From the NCBI GenBank assembly GCA_014549065.1, contig JACDOX010000016.1, positions 2,872,543-2,936,542 on the forward strand: a stretch of 64,000 nucleotides of DNA, read 5' to 3'. This stretch comes from Cardinalis cardinalis. Its lineage: Eukaryota; Chordata; Aves; Passeriformes; Cardinalidae. The position numbers and the translations under genes were made by a program. The notes under the pieces were generated by a model. The model searched no databases and was not told the origin of the DNA. It saw nothing but the letters and a program-made list of their open reading frames with translations. Shown piece by piece: positions 13,246 through 27,590 of the stretch (position 1 is its first letter; each line of letters opens with the position of its first letter).

Positions 13246-14654
13246 AGGAATATGATGGGATTCATTTATTTCCATAGTTTTCATACTGTGCATTTTTAAT
13301 TATATTTCTTTGTGTGCAGAAGTTATGGAAAATATTGTTTACTTCTGTTTTATTTTAAAAAACTGCTTTAGGGTGAAAGTGTTTTCAGTTCTCCTGGAGA
13401 AACTGAATAGAAACTATTTCACTAGTTATTTTAGCTCTGTGGTTGCTTTNTAGTCCATGTTTTTTGCACAGAAAATTACACACTATGGGGTAANTTTTAA
13501 GTGTGGTTATAAATTGACAGAGGAGACTGCTGCTGCAAATAGTAAGAATGAATTTAAGAGGTAACTCAGTAGTTCGGAGCAGGGGGCAAGGCTGTAGCAT
13601 TAGGAAGAGGCATTTAGGGTCATTCAGAAGCAGTCAACCTTCGTCAGTCCCAGATACTTGTGTTGTGTTTTTCTTTCCTCTCAAAATATATTTAGGAAGT
13701 AGGGGCAGNATGGCAATGTTCTTCCCATTACATCTGCATCAGTCCTCCCCTGAACAGAGATGGCTGTTGAGTCACAGCTTTATGGGGAGCTCCACAGAAC
13801 ACTAGACTTTATCTTTTCATACAAATTGATTAGTGCCTTTGCTAAAGTTTCAATTATTCTTTTNCTGCTCATGTCCTTCCAAACATTTGCAAGATGAAAA
13901 AAATGTGTGTTAGCCCCCTCGCCAATTAAATACTTGACATAAAGGTTTAACTTGGAGTATTCCAGCTGTTGAGTTGAAGTCAAGTGAACTATGTTTTTGT
14001 TAAAAGTCTACAAGTACTTTCCAAATNAAGATCCTAATGTAGAATTCATATTTGTTGGAAAGAGCACTCAAGCCTGTGTTTAAATGCCTTCCTAAACCAA
14101 TACCTTGTTTCCAAATAATGTNTTTTCTAACAGATAAGCCCAAACAAATTCTAATGGCCATTCTGGTTAGGCAAGAGCTCAGCTAATCAGGTCTGCAGCA
14201 GAAGGTGGCAAGTATCCTGAAGCTGGTCCCACTGCTCTTTTTTTAATGATGTTTATAATGTTTCAGAGATATTTCAGTGTAAAAATGTACATTATAAAGT
14301 TATGGTAGACATTTTTACTAATGTGTTCCTTTTTATCACCACTTCAATCACTTTATTGCATGCTCTCCAGGAAAGCACATGCAGCCAATATTCATTTGCA
14401 GATGGATGCAGTCCAGCCCATTTCAATAAAAGTCATTCATTTATTAGGAATAGTTGGATTTTTAGGTAAAACTTTCTCCCCAGTATGTAGAATATTTTTC
14501 TGTTAGCAATAAGTATCTGACTGTTTTTAAAATATTAACTGGACTAAAATTAGTAGGTAAATTTGACTGTTGCAAACAGTTGCTGCAGTGCCTCTTACTG
14601 TCTGTTGTTGTTTGATAACAGAAGTACTGCTGTGGTGATATTATAAAGTGTTTG

Positions 14655-14666
14655 CACACACACACA
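14655..14666. repeat. (CA)6 microsatellite
   Basis: A short CA dinucleotide run, uninterrupted over 12 bases. Confidence 0.8.
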
Positions 14667-17600
14667 TCTCCAGCTGGATTGTTGCAGCAATGAACAATTA
14701 ATTGGAATTTGATCACTGAAATTCATTAATTGTAGCCTAATTTGCCACTAGTGAAAGCTGACAGAGATCTGTGAGATNAGCATAGTTCTGGCAGTTTATG
14801 CCAACAGTGGATTTGACCCATTATCTTTTCTTGTTAAAGCTTTATTTCTTTTGAAGTAGTTGTATCCTTTGTCCGTAGTTAATTATGATATTAAATTGCA
14901 GTGGAATGGTTCCATTTTCTCCAACTGCCTAATCTGAGCCTTTGGTCTGACACTTCAGATTAGTTGAGATTTAAACCAATGACCTCCTAGCTCTGGATAA
15001 TGTCATGTAGGTTCCTATACAAAATAACAGGGCTGTCCCTGTTCAGGTTACACTAAATCACAAGCTGATGAGAGGTGACAGGTTCTGCAGCAGCTCTGAA
15101 TCACATGTTGTTTGATTTCTGCTTCTCTGGGCCAGATTCCTCCAGATAAAAGGTACAGAAGGTCATGCTCTGTCCNGAAACACTGTGCTGAGATCACTGC
15201 AATATTACAGTAGTAGAGTTTTGTTTTGGCAAGTGAAACAGCAACATTTTTATAAATAAAAACAATTGAGAAACAGCACCAACCCAAACATGCATTTCAT
15301 GTGCATNCTCTCTTTCATTTATAAATGAAATAGTATGAAGTGGTGAGACTTTTTATCAAAACACTTTTAGTCTTAGTTTTTCTCTAGGCCATAGGATAGC
15401 CAGAAGATGCTGTAAATATATTCTGAAGACAGTAGCCAGTCAGAAGTACTTATGTGCCAATTTGCAGCTGTGGCATGCTCAGAAGTCAGCATCTGAGACA
15501 GCAGTTGGCNCAGATCAAGTGGGAAGTCTAAATGTCAGTGAGTGCTAAGTGTCTAAATCTCAATCTCTCGAGTTGTTAGATTGTTTATCTGAGTGGTTGC
15601 TCCTTGAAGTGGACAGAAATGTCAGGAAAAAATTGTTCAAAGAGATGTTGCACCATTGAGCTGTTGGATAACAGCATTGTTGAGTCTTGACTGTGACTTG
15701 TAAAATTGCCATAAGCTTTTTTAAATATGTTCTTTAGTATTTAGCTAAAAATATTTTGATTTTTAGCTTTCTAATGAATCCTAGAAATGTTATATTTTTA
15801 AATTATGTGCAATAATCCGCACACAGCAGAGAGGTGTGCACAGCTCTTCTCTGAGCTGTGCCTAGAGACCTGACTGTGCAGCCAGCTAGCCCTCACTTGT
15901 GATGGCTTTGGTGAAGCCCATGTCATTCTAAGGTGTGAACACAAGGTTAGACACAGTGGGCTTTGGCAATATTTGAATCACCTCTTTGCCAAAACATATT
16001 CTGTGCTGCCTCCAGAAGAGCTTTGTCAGAAGACATGGCCAGTGGATCACATCCCATTTTCATCAAACCCAGGACTAATCTGTGGTTTTGAGCGTTCCCT
16101 TAGTGAAGGCCTCACTAAACTCAGTATTTAAATAGATTTAGGTGCAACTTGAAGTGTGAGACTTCAAGTCTGGACTAATGCAGCAGANTTACCCACTCAC
16201 TATTTCTGTTACCTTCTTACTGGGATGTCCACACAGCATGGATGTGCTGAATGATAGAAATCTCTCTAGACTATTCCTAAAACCTTGACTTCCAAACAGG
16301 AGAATATCAAGGAGATATGTTCCATGTCAGAGATGAAATTATTTTTCTGTGTTGTTAAATCTCCTATTCTGACTGTGAGGTACTATTCTGTATTTTCANT
16401 GTGCTCAGGTTCAAAGCCATAAAGGTCATATTTCCCTAGGAGTACAGAGAGCAATTAGGGCAACAAGTTTTATTTCATTTGATAAAAGTTCACATACTTT
16501 AATAGTTAAGTAATAATTACAGTAATTCGTGCATTAGTCATCTAAAATATTAATTCATTTGGCACAGTCCTAGCATACACTGTCATAACAGTGCCTGACA
16601 GGACTAGATGAAATCCTGTAGTTACCTTTTTAAATACCAAAGAATTTCTTCATTGTTGTGATAAAATACAGATGTGCCTTCAAATGAAACTTGCATGGTG
16701 AGCAGAAATAGAATATATAATTAGAACAAAGAGGGCTTAAATCAAATTAATCTTTATCTGACAGGAACATTTACATTTACATCACTGACTGCAAAGTCAT
16801 AGCCAAAATTGAAATTAGAAACAGATAATTATGATAAGAGAGGACACTTACACTGACTTTTCTCATGCATAATTGGAAAGCACACAAAATGCACTGCTTG
16901 TTATAATTAGAATTAGTGTTAAAAATACACCACTTTTGATGAATGCTGGTTTGCTGCAATAAAAAGTCGCTTAAATACTTGTCTGGTAAAAGCACAAGTT
17001 GATTCTGATTAGAAGACCATAAAGAGGGAAGAGGGTTTACTATCTTTTCAAAAACAAATGTAACAGAAACAGACTTGGCAACACTAATTCTAGGGTGTTG
17101 CAGATCTTTGAATGTGCCGATTTTTTGATGCAGGGCCTAAGTCTTGCTTCTGAAGTCCCAGGGAAGAAAAAATGTTTTATGAGGTTGCTGCAAGAAAAAA
17201 ACCAAAAACAAACTAGCTTGAAGCCATGGAGGGTGTCAGTNTCAGAACAAAAATCAACACTGAAAATTGTAATTCACTGGTGTTCAGCTCTACCCTTGCT
17301 CTACAGATCACTCATCCTTTTATGAATGGTTGCAGATTGGAAGGCTGGGTTGATTCTCAGGTGCTATAAATCCAATAGGATTTGCTTGACATTGTCAAAT
17401 GTGACTAATTTAACAGGGAGCTGAGNATCAGAGCCTGTGTATATATAATACTGTGGATAGACACACATTTATGGTGTTGGGAAACGGCACTGTAATTGCC
17501 CCCAGCTGTAAAAAAAAAAAAATCCAGATGTTTAATTTTTTTTTAGATTTCAAAAGAAGTATGGCTGGAGCTCTAATGATGTTTGTCTGCTTAACACCTC

Positions 17601-18172
17601 CCTGGCACAAGGGGAGCTGTTCCCAAGGCATTAAGGATGGTGGGAAGAGCTGAGATGAGAGGTTCAGCCTTTGGGTGGATTCTCACTGGCTGTGAGCAGT
17701 TCCTCCTTCGGCTTTCACTTGCAACTTTTATTAATGAAACAGATCCAGAGGGTCTCTGGGAATTCACCACCACAATAGTTTAGCATGCTGTCAGAAAGTA
17801 GCTTGTCAGATGGCTCTATTGTACTGGGATGTGATTTTTAGTAACACGCAGGATTAGGGAAGCGATTCATGTATTGTGCACTGTTGAAAAGAAGGGTAAT
17901 TTGAGGTAGCAGAAAGGATTTTCAATGCCAAAACAATAATGATAATTCATCCTGTGGTAAGGAATTGTTATGACACATTTTCTATTATTAATTTGGTTAG
18001 AAGGTCTAGGTTAAATGACTGCAGTCGATTAAAAGATATATAGATAGAAAAGCTTTATGTATTTATTACCTGCTTAAAGAAAAGAGAATTTATCTGAGTA
18101 AATTACAACATGGAAGAGTGCACAACTGTGATTTAATGAGCTGCCTTTACATGAACATCTGGAATTACTATT

Positions 18173-18191
18173 ATTATAATGATTATTATTT
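18173..18191. repeat. Interrupted (ATT)n low-complexity run
   Basis: Imperfect ATT/TAT repeat in strongly AT-rich sequence. Confidence 0.6.
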
Positions 18192-21100
18192 TACATAAAA
18201 ACAAAATAGTGACAAATATGAATGAGAAGGGAGTTTTTTATGTTAGCTATAACAAAAATAACCATTGTGGTTAAAACAAATGTAAACTGTCGCATTTCTA
18301 TGGGCCCTGTGCTGCCATAACTGCTGTAAATTAGTGCTTTTTCTCCTGAGGAGTGTCCCACTTAAATCAGGGAGTGCAAAGACACTTGGTGCAGAGTTGG
18401 TGCAATCTATTCCCTGCATGATAAATATTAGCTGTGGTAATTTTTGAAGCACACTTTGCTGAAGGAAGTAATCTAGCAACTAGGAATTTCATTCAGCTGA
18501 TGCCATAAGATGGTTTGTTGGAGATCAGCTCAAAGTATACACAGTGGTATTAGCTCACTGAGTCTGGCTTTTGTCAGGCACAGTGAAGCGTAGTCTGGGC
18601 ACTGTTCTTCTGTGTAAAACCAAAATTTACTCTTGCATACGCATTATTTGTCCAAAGCCTAAAAATGGCCACATGTAAATTTATGCAGCTACATAAAGGA
18701 GGGCTGTTCTTTCAGTTCCCATTTCCCTACATTTTCTCCCAAAACAGAATTTCACTGTAGCTATAAAAGCTATATAGCTATATACAGTATGCCTAGAGTT
18801 AAAGCCTAGGTATACTTGCTTGTGAAACTAATCAGCTGATTTTCAATGTGTTTTACTGTTATATTGAAGGGAGATTTAGAGTGATTCTCAAGTCTTTAGT
18901 GTAGAACAGAACAGTAGAGACAACAGCATAATTCTGATGAAACTGTCATCTTGCAGTTTCCTAAAGCGTGAGCCTGGTTACAGATTTAGAGACCCAAAAT
19001 GTAGACATCCTTACGCCAGCAAGAGTTCATTGATCAGAATGGTCTGTTAAATGTCTTGGTTTCTTTAAAGCCAACCCTTGTTTGTTGGCTCTTGAAATGA
19101 ACCTTGCCAGGAATGCATATTTTAAGATACACTATAAAGAGCTGAGGAAAATAAGATGAATTTAAATGGCACACAACTAGAGTAAACATGAATGTGAAAG
19201 CATTCTTCTGTTTCTTTCTATACTCACTGGCTTTGCCCCGTATGGTAAACTATTGTGAACACATTTCTTTTTAGTTGGAAAACAGGACAAACATCCACTA
19301 GGTTAATTTAATACCCAACGAATANCCCTCAAGGATAAATTATATGAATCTTTGTTACAGTATTTCACAAATCAAATTAGCGACTCAACATTAATAGATT
19401 TTGATTGACACATCTGATATTAAACACTAGTGTCTCTATGGACATTAGCTCTTCCACATTAAGTGAATTATAAAATTTCACTTCTTGATCAGAAGAAGAG
19501 TCTGGTTTGTCTTTTTTGAATGGAAGCAAGGGCAGATCTTTAGCTGACATAAATCAGCCCATCTCCATTGAAGCTGACTTGAGGGAGAGGTAAACTGGAG
19601 AACTTAACAGCAAGTACCTCTTTTCCAATGGAATTCATTTTGCAAGACAGGACTTCCTGATAGCTGAAATTCTTGGGATTAATGCTTATCAAATACAGGT
19701 AAAATTATGGCAAACAAGATTGTTACCTCCTGGCTCACACACCTGGCTGGTTCTGACCTTTCTGTTTCACTGGACACTCCAACAGCTGGTGCCTCTTTGG
19801 TGTGTGGCATCGGCAAAGTGGCAGCAACTCCTTTGAACAAATTCATTGAACAGCAGAAAAGTACTAGGGATTGCCACTGTAACTCGTGTCCCTGTTTGGG
19901 CAGGAGAGGGACTCCATTTTGGTAGAGGACGGTGAGGAACCATGCAGCAATTGGAGCACTCTTTTGGGGTGGATGGCAAAGCTCCAAATCTCTTGAATTC
20001 AACTGAGAGTCTTGAACCTCTTTGCTNAGCACCTTGGAACTGCTTTTCTCTATGCAGGATATTTAAATGTCACCTGGGACCGGAAATTTGAAATCAGTTG
20101 TCTTACTTGTAAGAGACCATTTTGGCATCAGTACTGGTCTGGTGTGAATGGAAGGAGAAACTCTCTTGGCTTTGTTCTGTGAAACTTGAAAATGTTTAAT
20201 TCTTAACTTATCTAGAAAGGCACTTCAACAACACTTGGAGAAAAAAAAGAAAAGCAGAAGAATTAATAGCAATCAGGGCTCCTTTCAGAAAAGTGAATCT
20301 TGTTTAGATGCTACCTACTGGTTTATGGAACTAAAGCCTGAAAGCCATGAATCTATTAAAGAGAAAAGATGACATAGGTAGGGAGAGAATCAATACCTAA
20401 TTTCTTCTCTGGAATTGCTTAAGAAAAAGAAGGAACACAGAGGATAGTGTTGCTATCATCATAAGTATATTAAGTGTGTTTTTCTTGAAGGACATGTATG
20501 GAGATACAGATACGCATAGAGAAACAAACGATACTGGATTTGTTAAACCTTTGTTTGTTGGACTTCTGAGTTATAAAAATTATGTTTCCTTGAAGAAAAT
20601 TTGTTTTGATTTAGTGTTTGCCCAACAATTTCACCTCTATGATGATTATGAAGGTGACTTAATCCCTTAGGAATAATGTCTTATATGACACCTGATGTGT
20701 CTTACAAATTAAGGTAGATGAAGTGGGCAATTTATCTTGGCAGATATCTCTGCAGAATCATTTCACTTTACTGACCAATACTTTAAACTTCTCCTGCACT
20801 GGGTGGGAGGCTTCTCAATTTCTTTTGCTGTGAGCAGCATACCGGTTAACCCAAAACAAATTTATATGATAGATGAGACTAATTCTCCAAAAAGGAGCTC
20901 AGCCTCACACCTGCTGCAGACAAGTTTGTGGCCAACCTTCCTTGACAGAGCTGGTATGAATTCACATTCAGCAAAGAGACTGGAACATCTCTGTGCTTCC
21001 TTTAATGACTGTTATTTTTAGAACAGTTAAAAGCCTGCTATGCAGCGTGAAGGATATAAAGGAGTATGGAGTATGTTAGATAAGAATAAAAATATAATAA

Positions 21101-22284
21101 CTCTGAAGGAGACAGAGGTGGGCTTTTGTCTGCTACCCATAAAACTGCCTAGTCCAGAAAGCATCTGGATGCTTTCCAGTATATAGATGTTTTTCCTCAA
21201 AATGTATGCTCTTTCTCTGATGGATACCTTAATCAAATCACATTTTTAATAATGTAAATACATTTAAGGATTAAATACTTTGGCCCTAGCTCTTTACCTA
21301 AATATGTGGATTTTACACCAGTAACTCTGGTGACTTAGTGTGGGTTCTTCATGATTTATTCCTGTGTTGCACAGATTGCAGTTTGTTTCTGTGACCCCTT
21401 CAAGGGTGAGACCCTTCACAGTGGTCATCTGGCTTAGNTCTGTTGCAGTGACTGCAGTCAGAACCATTGACACAGCACCTCCATAAATCAGAAATGCATC
21501 TGCTTCCCACACTGGGACAGTCTTCAGCACTGAGGTGAAACTGTTTACAAGGCATCAGTGTTTCTGCCTCAGTCCTGTACACCTGTACAAAGGCAATACT
21601 TTAAAAATTTGCAAGTTTAATTACAGACTCAGTTCTACTGGGATTGCCATGAAAGAGCTCTGGTGACTTCCATTTAATTACTTCTGATTAGACCTCTGGT
21701 GCAAGTGACAGCAGAATCAAGTCCAGTATAACCCAAAAGGTTATCCAGGGTGATCCCACAGGAGCTGAAAAGGAGAGGCATTTTGAGAAATCTAATACCT
21801 CTGTGTTTTAGCATGTGACATAAAGTAGATTTTTTTCAAGCCATTAGTTGTAGTGAGTACAAATGAGGTAAAATATAATCTAAACTGGTTCAATGAGGTC
21901 CTTCAAGTTTTAGAGGTGCTTACTGAAAATGAAGTGGTTTAAATCAATCAAGGGGAACATCACTCACAAGTTAGTCACAGACAACGAAAGTTGCATGCTA
22001 AATTTCTTTTTAATAACTTCAAGTTAATGTTAGAAAATTTCACAAAAGAACTTCAGAACATTTACAAGATTTGTATTCGTCTTTATAGACAACTGGGTCA
22101 GATCTTGAACATCCAGTGTAGAATAGATACTTTGTGTAAGATGACAGACTAATGCCATTATGGAAGGACCAGTAAAACAGCAGGGTATTGATGTTCTTTT
22201 GGGTTTTCTTTATTATTTTGTGTCATATTTGCTGTTTACCTGCTCATATATGGTATGCTCATCTGCATAATTTTGAGAAGACAT

Positions 22285-22328
22285 TTGTGTGTGTCCTTTA
22301 CGTGTGTGTGTTGAGTAAAGTGTGTGTG
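22285..22328. repeat. Interrupted (TG)n microsatellite
   Basis: Three short TG runs (22285-22294, 22302-22310 and 22321-22328) are separated by other sequence. Confidence 0.7.
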
Positions 22329-23267
22329 GAAGGTAAGACAGTAACATGGCAGGAATGAAAAGGAGAGATGTCATGTTTATTTGAAAAGGACACCTGCAGA
22401 ATTCATGCTAGATTGGCCATTGCCATGAGCCCGTTGGCCCTACAAATGTGTTTTTTGACCCATAATAGGTTACAGCTTGATTTAATAGGTCACATTTCAC
22501 TGCCTTTATGGACACCTTTACATCTTTTTTTCAGGGTAATTATCTTTACACGCATCTGATGTGGCAACGTAATTGACTCCTGCTTTTGTACGGCTATAGG
22601 TTAATGAACCAAACTGATAATTTCTCTAAAGAGAATAAATCACTTGTGTATTGTTTTTGAAGTGATAGTGAAGCTGCATGTTTAGAGGGCTGCTTTTGAT
22701 TTAGCAAGAACACTTTGCAGAGAGGCAGCCACCATCTGGGGCACTCTGCTGCACAGTGCACAAAAGTGTCCTGGAATGGTATTCCTGTCTCCAGTGGGCT
22801 GGATCCTGCAGGGCTAACACCCCTAGAACTGATCTGAAGTAAGTAAAATTGTGGCAGTTCACATCCACGTGGTTGCTGATCTGAAGACTGGCTGGGGTAA
22901 AAACCTTGTAAAAACCAAGAATCTATTTTTTTAAAACAAAATAACATCCCTCCTAAAAAGCCCCAAATACATTCCTTTTATTCCAAAGCCAACATTTTTC
23001 CTCACATTGTGCACCAATGTGAGTTCATTCTTTTTTCAGTTCCTCATGTAGTAAAGTGTGCAGTTTACTGTTTTGACACTGGTTTGTTTTCATACAATTT
23101 AAAAGGAGTCTTTGATTAACAATGATCATTCGGCAGGGTTTCTTAGCTGTTTTAAAAATCTTTTTGAACAGTGGAAGAACCTGAGCAGGAAATGCCAAGT
23201 TTGCAGGTGCCTTTAGCACTTTTCAGGATTTTAATGGACACTGCACAATGTAATTACACCTCTTTTC

Positions 23268-23285
23268 TTTTTTTTTTTTTTTTTT
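23268..23285. repeat. Poly(T) run of 18
   Basis: A homopolymer T run. No adjoining retrocopy is recognised, so I treat it as simple sequence. Confidence 0.85.
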
Positions 23286-25010
23286 ACCATGTCCTGAACA
23301 GAATCCAGAAAAGCCTATTTATTTTCTTAAGAGAGAGGAAGGATATATTTGTGGAGGAAGGGAAGCATGTTCTGATATGAAATATTCCTTTTTTTCTGAG
23401 AATATGCTGCAGCCCAAGAAACTGGGCAATGTCCACCATATGTTAATTTTTTAACTTGCAAAACTTCCCTTTATGGTTTTATTTTACATTACTGCTTTTC
23501 CTCTTTGGCTTANAGCTCAGTTTTGTGTCAAGCATTGGTTACAATCTGTGCACAATGTGTCCAGAAGCTGATTAATCAGATGGACTTGAATGTAGNTTTT
23601 GTGCATATTTGTTCGTGTTTACTGAAACAGCACCTCTGTTTCTGTGTNATGTATTTTGGGTTTTTGAGGAGCTGAATACAGGGACTAGAAGTNTAGAACA
23701 TCCTTTTACAGATGTTACTCACATGAATGGGCCTGTTAACTTTAGACTACCAGTCTGAGAAAAGACAACTTGTAAGCAAGGTCCATGCTGAGGGCCCTAA
23801 TTAGCGAATGTGTGAATGCAGAGCATGTGTTCCAGCAGCCCATTCTCGTTACTATTCAGGACATGTTGGTCTGTGTTAATAAAGATGTCACTTCCACTTT
23901 ACTATCCCTAATTTACTTTATTACTGATTAAGAAATATCTGATAGATTAATGGTACATGGAGTGCCAGAGCTTGTCTGGCCTTTTGATCAGAGAGAAGAT
24001 GCAAAAGGGTCATAAACCTCTGGGTCTACCAAGCAGAGAACAGGTGCATTAGGTGGGGATGCAGCCAGGTTGTCTGGCTTTGTTTGGTACCTTAGCAGCC
24101 CTTGGAGGTGAGGGGCATCCAAGAGTTTTGAGGATGGAAGTGAATGGGGTCACAACTGGTTTATTTACNCCTCTCCCAGCTGCTCACTGGGACACAAACG
24201 TGGGCACCGGTGTGTTGGGTCTGCTGAACAAGCATTTCTCAGACTGTGCTTATGGCTGAGTCACCAAATTCCACCCCTGGCTGGTGGGAATGGGGACTGT
24301 GCATTTGAGGGGGATGGTGTTTCTGTGGTTTTGCCACCTAGCATCTCTTGACTAGTTTACACCAAACTTGGAATAGATGGCAGTGCTCTCAGAGTGGAAA
24401 GTTTTGTCAAGAGCAGCTGGGAAAGAGAGAGCCCAGCGAGGNTGCGGTGGGGAAATGGGACATGGCATGAGCCCAGCTCTCATCATTTGTTAGAGAACCC
24501 AGTCCCAAAGGAGGGGACAGGCAGATATACACTCAAACATGTGGGAAATCCACCTTTCACTCACTGACCAAAGCACTGGTGGCTGCAAGCTTTCAAAAAT
24601 CTCCTTCATCTTAGTTTTTGAACAGTGGGACAACTTCACATGCAGGACTTAGGAAGGGTGTACTGTACAACTTTGGTACAGGGTATTTTGGGAAGTAGAA
24701 CTTGGAAAATATCTCTCATAAAAAGTATCCAAATGCAAATCCAGGCACTTTTTTCTGCCCTCCATCACACCCTGCTCCTTGCTGCAGTTCATCTCTCTGA
24801 GCAGGCACAGCAGCAAGCCAACAAGTTCATGTACAGGAGCAGAACCTGCTGAGTTCAAAGGAGCTGGATATATATATGTAAATGTTTGCAGGATCAGGAT
24901 CCTGTGTATTGCATGGAATTTGGCCTGGCTTTCTGCTTCCCTCTAGGATTTGACCTATTGTTTTTAAACACCACTGTAATTGATGCATTTTAATATTGCT
25001 GTGATGTTAT

Positions 25011-25330
25011 CCTGAAAGGCAACTGGGAATTAGCATACTGTATTTCATTATTTCATGACTTTTTATATATTCATATTTAGACTGAGCAGTGTTAAAAAGA
25101 ATGTTTTATTTCATTATGCAATTTTTAGTGAGCTTATTATCAGTAATATGTTTAGCATAAAATTTATTAGTGACATGCCCTTTAATTTAGCCTGTCTAAT
25201 TGGTGCTAATTTAGTTAGATTGCATTAAATTACACCCTTTAATGTAGCTATGTGTGGGTCAAGAAATCCATTCCAACAGGTTAGGTAATTTTTCATGCAG
25301 CTGAACAGTAAAAATGGTATTAAGGTAGCT
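25011..25330. promoter_or_regulatory. Candidate conserved non-coding element (AT-rich)
   Basis: A non-repetitive AT-rich block with many TAAT/ATTA cores (TTTAATTTAGCC, GTCTAATTGGTGCTAATTTAG, GCATTAAATTACACC and others), no isolated ambiguous bases and no open frame of note. This composition is typical of developmental enhancers conserved among vertebrates. Conservation itself cannot be seen from one sequence. Confidence 0.25.
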
Positions 25331-27453
25331 GAAAAATGCAATCATGTTCCAAAATAATAGTTTTCCTGGATATCATTATCAGGGAAACAGGATTTCTGTT
25401 ATAAGTGTTCTTTGTTTGAAGACTTACAGGGTTCATCTTCCATCTAAACTCATGTCCCCAATCTTAACAACAAAGACAAAGGGTGGGGATTAAGATCATT
25501 ACTCTTACGTGAGGGGGAATTATTAAGAATGATCTTTATTTCAGCCTTCATTCCTTCTTTATCATGCTCAGCACAAAGATAACAGTGAAAAATATGTTGT
25601 CCCTTCTTTTATCTGAGTTTCTGCTTTCTGCTCCATTAGAATTACTTTGGTCAGATGGTTGGAGTGGAAAGTAATTGATTTGATCTCAGCAGTGTACAAA
25701 GAAGCAATCTAAGCCTGACAAAACAAAACAAAAAATCTGACCTGTAAGAGTCATCAATCTCTAGCAGCAAGAGCAGAGGGCACNGGCAGGACTCCTGGGG
25801 CAGGTCCTCAGCTCCTGTAAATTGTCGCAGCTGTTACGAGTCAATGGTGTTTGAAGTCACTGACAATTTTGCCAGTGGAGGTCTCAGACCCTGGATTTGG
25901 TTCCCAGTTTCCTGCTCAACCTCCAGAAAACTCTCCCTGCTCTCTGCTCCCTGCATGTGCTGCTGTCCCGCTCTATGGAGCAGTGACTGTCNCGTTCCTG
26001 TGCCTCCATTCTCTCCCTCCATCCCAACTCATCTGCTAAGAATTAAGTCCAAGCCCAGGGCAAACCTCTACAGTCCTTGCAAGTGTTTTACTTCCAGTGC
26101 ATCAGGAAGCCCCTTCATATCTTGGTGCTGTTGGTAGCAATGGTTCCAAGAAAAGGTGGGTCAGGAGCAAAAGACATTAAGGCTTTCTCTGAATGAATGT
26201 GTGTCAGTTCAGTATATAGAGAGTGTGCTCTCAAAGCCATGGAAATCAATAAATTATCTCCTTCCAACTCCTTTTTCTTACCCAGAGACCTTTAGTCTTA
26301 TATAAACATGTTTTGAGCCCATGGGTGGCCCATGTAGCACAATGGTTCCCTGATCTGTCTCTGCAGTTGTTTGCTGAGGTTATGGTATGGTGTTGTCATC
26401 ATTGCTGAAGGGCTTCTGTTGTTAAACTGCACTTTCCAGTTTTATTGTCATCNTCCTGTTCATGTTGAGCTTACTTTTATGATATACTGCTTGAATAAGT
26501 AGAAACACTGGCTCTGTTTTCCTGTATAACCCACTCCTGACAGAGCCTTNACATTTATAAACCTACATTTTTAAAAGTTTCAGGTCATAATCTCAGGTGT
26601 CCCACATCCTTGGAGAGCATCCAGACCACCAAACATATGGGAGCTGGGTGAGAAGGAGCAGCCAGTAGGAGCTTAGATGCAGAGCACCTCTAGAGAGGAG
26701 CAACAGGGATATCAGCTGGTTTTTTACCCCTGCCAGCATATATGATATTATTTCAGCTGAGTCACAGGTTATTGGGATTTTGCAGGTAAGCTGCTATCTA
26801 CACTCAGAAATAAGGCTGTGGCTCATTCAACTCCTTGCCTGTCCTGTATTTAAGTGGTTGCAGTTTTCCCCTGCAGCACCAATGAGAAAAATAACTTGAA
26901 GGAACAATATTCGTAGCAATTTTCTCTTCCTGCTAAGTGCTAATCCGTAGGGTATCTTCTTGGCAAAAAAGAGCCAGTTATACCAAAATATCAGCCTGAG
27001 TTTCCTAACACAGCCAATTGAGCATTAAGAACAAAGTTAAATGCCTGTTAGGTCTGATCCAGAAGGCTTTTTAATTCCTTGGAAAAGACTCCAATTCAGA
27101 TGTTAGAGCAGTTGTAGGGGATTTAACCCCTACATAGGAAGGCANAGGAAAAGCCCTTTTTGAGACGTTGTCTGGGCTAAGCTTTTACCTGTTTGATTTT
27201 GGGAAGGATGTGGAATCAGCTTTGCCTAACAACCAGCTGTAAAACTGGCAGAAAAAAAGAGCAACAGCAATCCAATTGCCAACATCATACTGAGTATTAT
27301 GTTTTGAGTAAATAAATATAGAAAAGAATAAGTGGAAATCTTCCTCTAATAGAAAAATACATCAATGATACTGTAATTAGAACCAACATTATTCAACTGC
27401 AAGAAAGTATTTATTTTACTGTGATTACTGCAGTTGTTTATTCTAGGGAGCTG

Positions 27454-27504
27454 TATCCAGAAGCAGAATATCCAAACTGGATATCCAGCAGAATATCCAG
27501 CAGC
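27454..27504. repeat. Short ATATCCAG-type tandem repeat
   Basis: ATATCCAGCAGA at 27481-27492 is followed at once by ATATCCAGCAGC at 27493-27504. Weaker copies of TATCCAG/ATATCCA lie just upstream, including the palindrome CTGGATATCCAG. Confidence 0.75.
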
Positions 27505-27590
27505 TGTCTAAGACAAGTTTCTTAAAATTCTGCTTAGTGNCTCAGTAGATACTTTTCAGGAGAGCCCCAAAACAGTGGGCTGGGCAAGCC

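Larger units (their letters stand above)
12221..22000. other. AT-rich non-coding DNA
   Basis: No gene is visible apart from the hairpin pair and small simple repeats described separately. 16440-16570 and 17925-18200 are especially AT-rich with clustered TAAT cores and might be regulatory. A perfect palindrome AGCTATATAGCT lies at 18768-18779. Open frames in this block (for example 19679-20032 on the minus strand) show no domain or splice context and are treated as chance. Confidence 0.5.
22001..27590. other. AT-rich non-coding DNA
   Basis: No gene is visible. It contains an 18-base T run, TG repeats, a small 12-bp tandem repeat and a candidate conserved block, each listed separately. GC-richer interludes at 24000-24500 and 25790-26140 give overlapping open frames on both strands without recognisable protein content. 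Confidence 0.5.

Noticed and set aside
26752..26790. Possible 29-nt exon between TTATTTCAG and GTAAGC
   Set aside because: The pyrimidine tract is weak and no branch point is convincing. Such pairs are frequent by chance.
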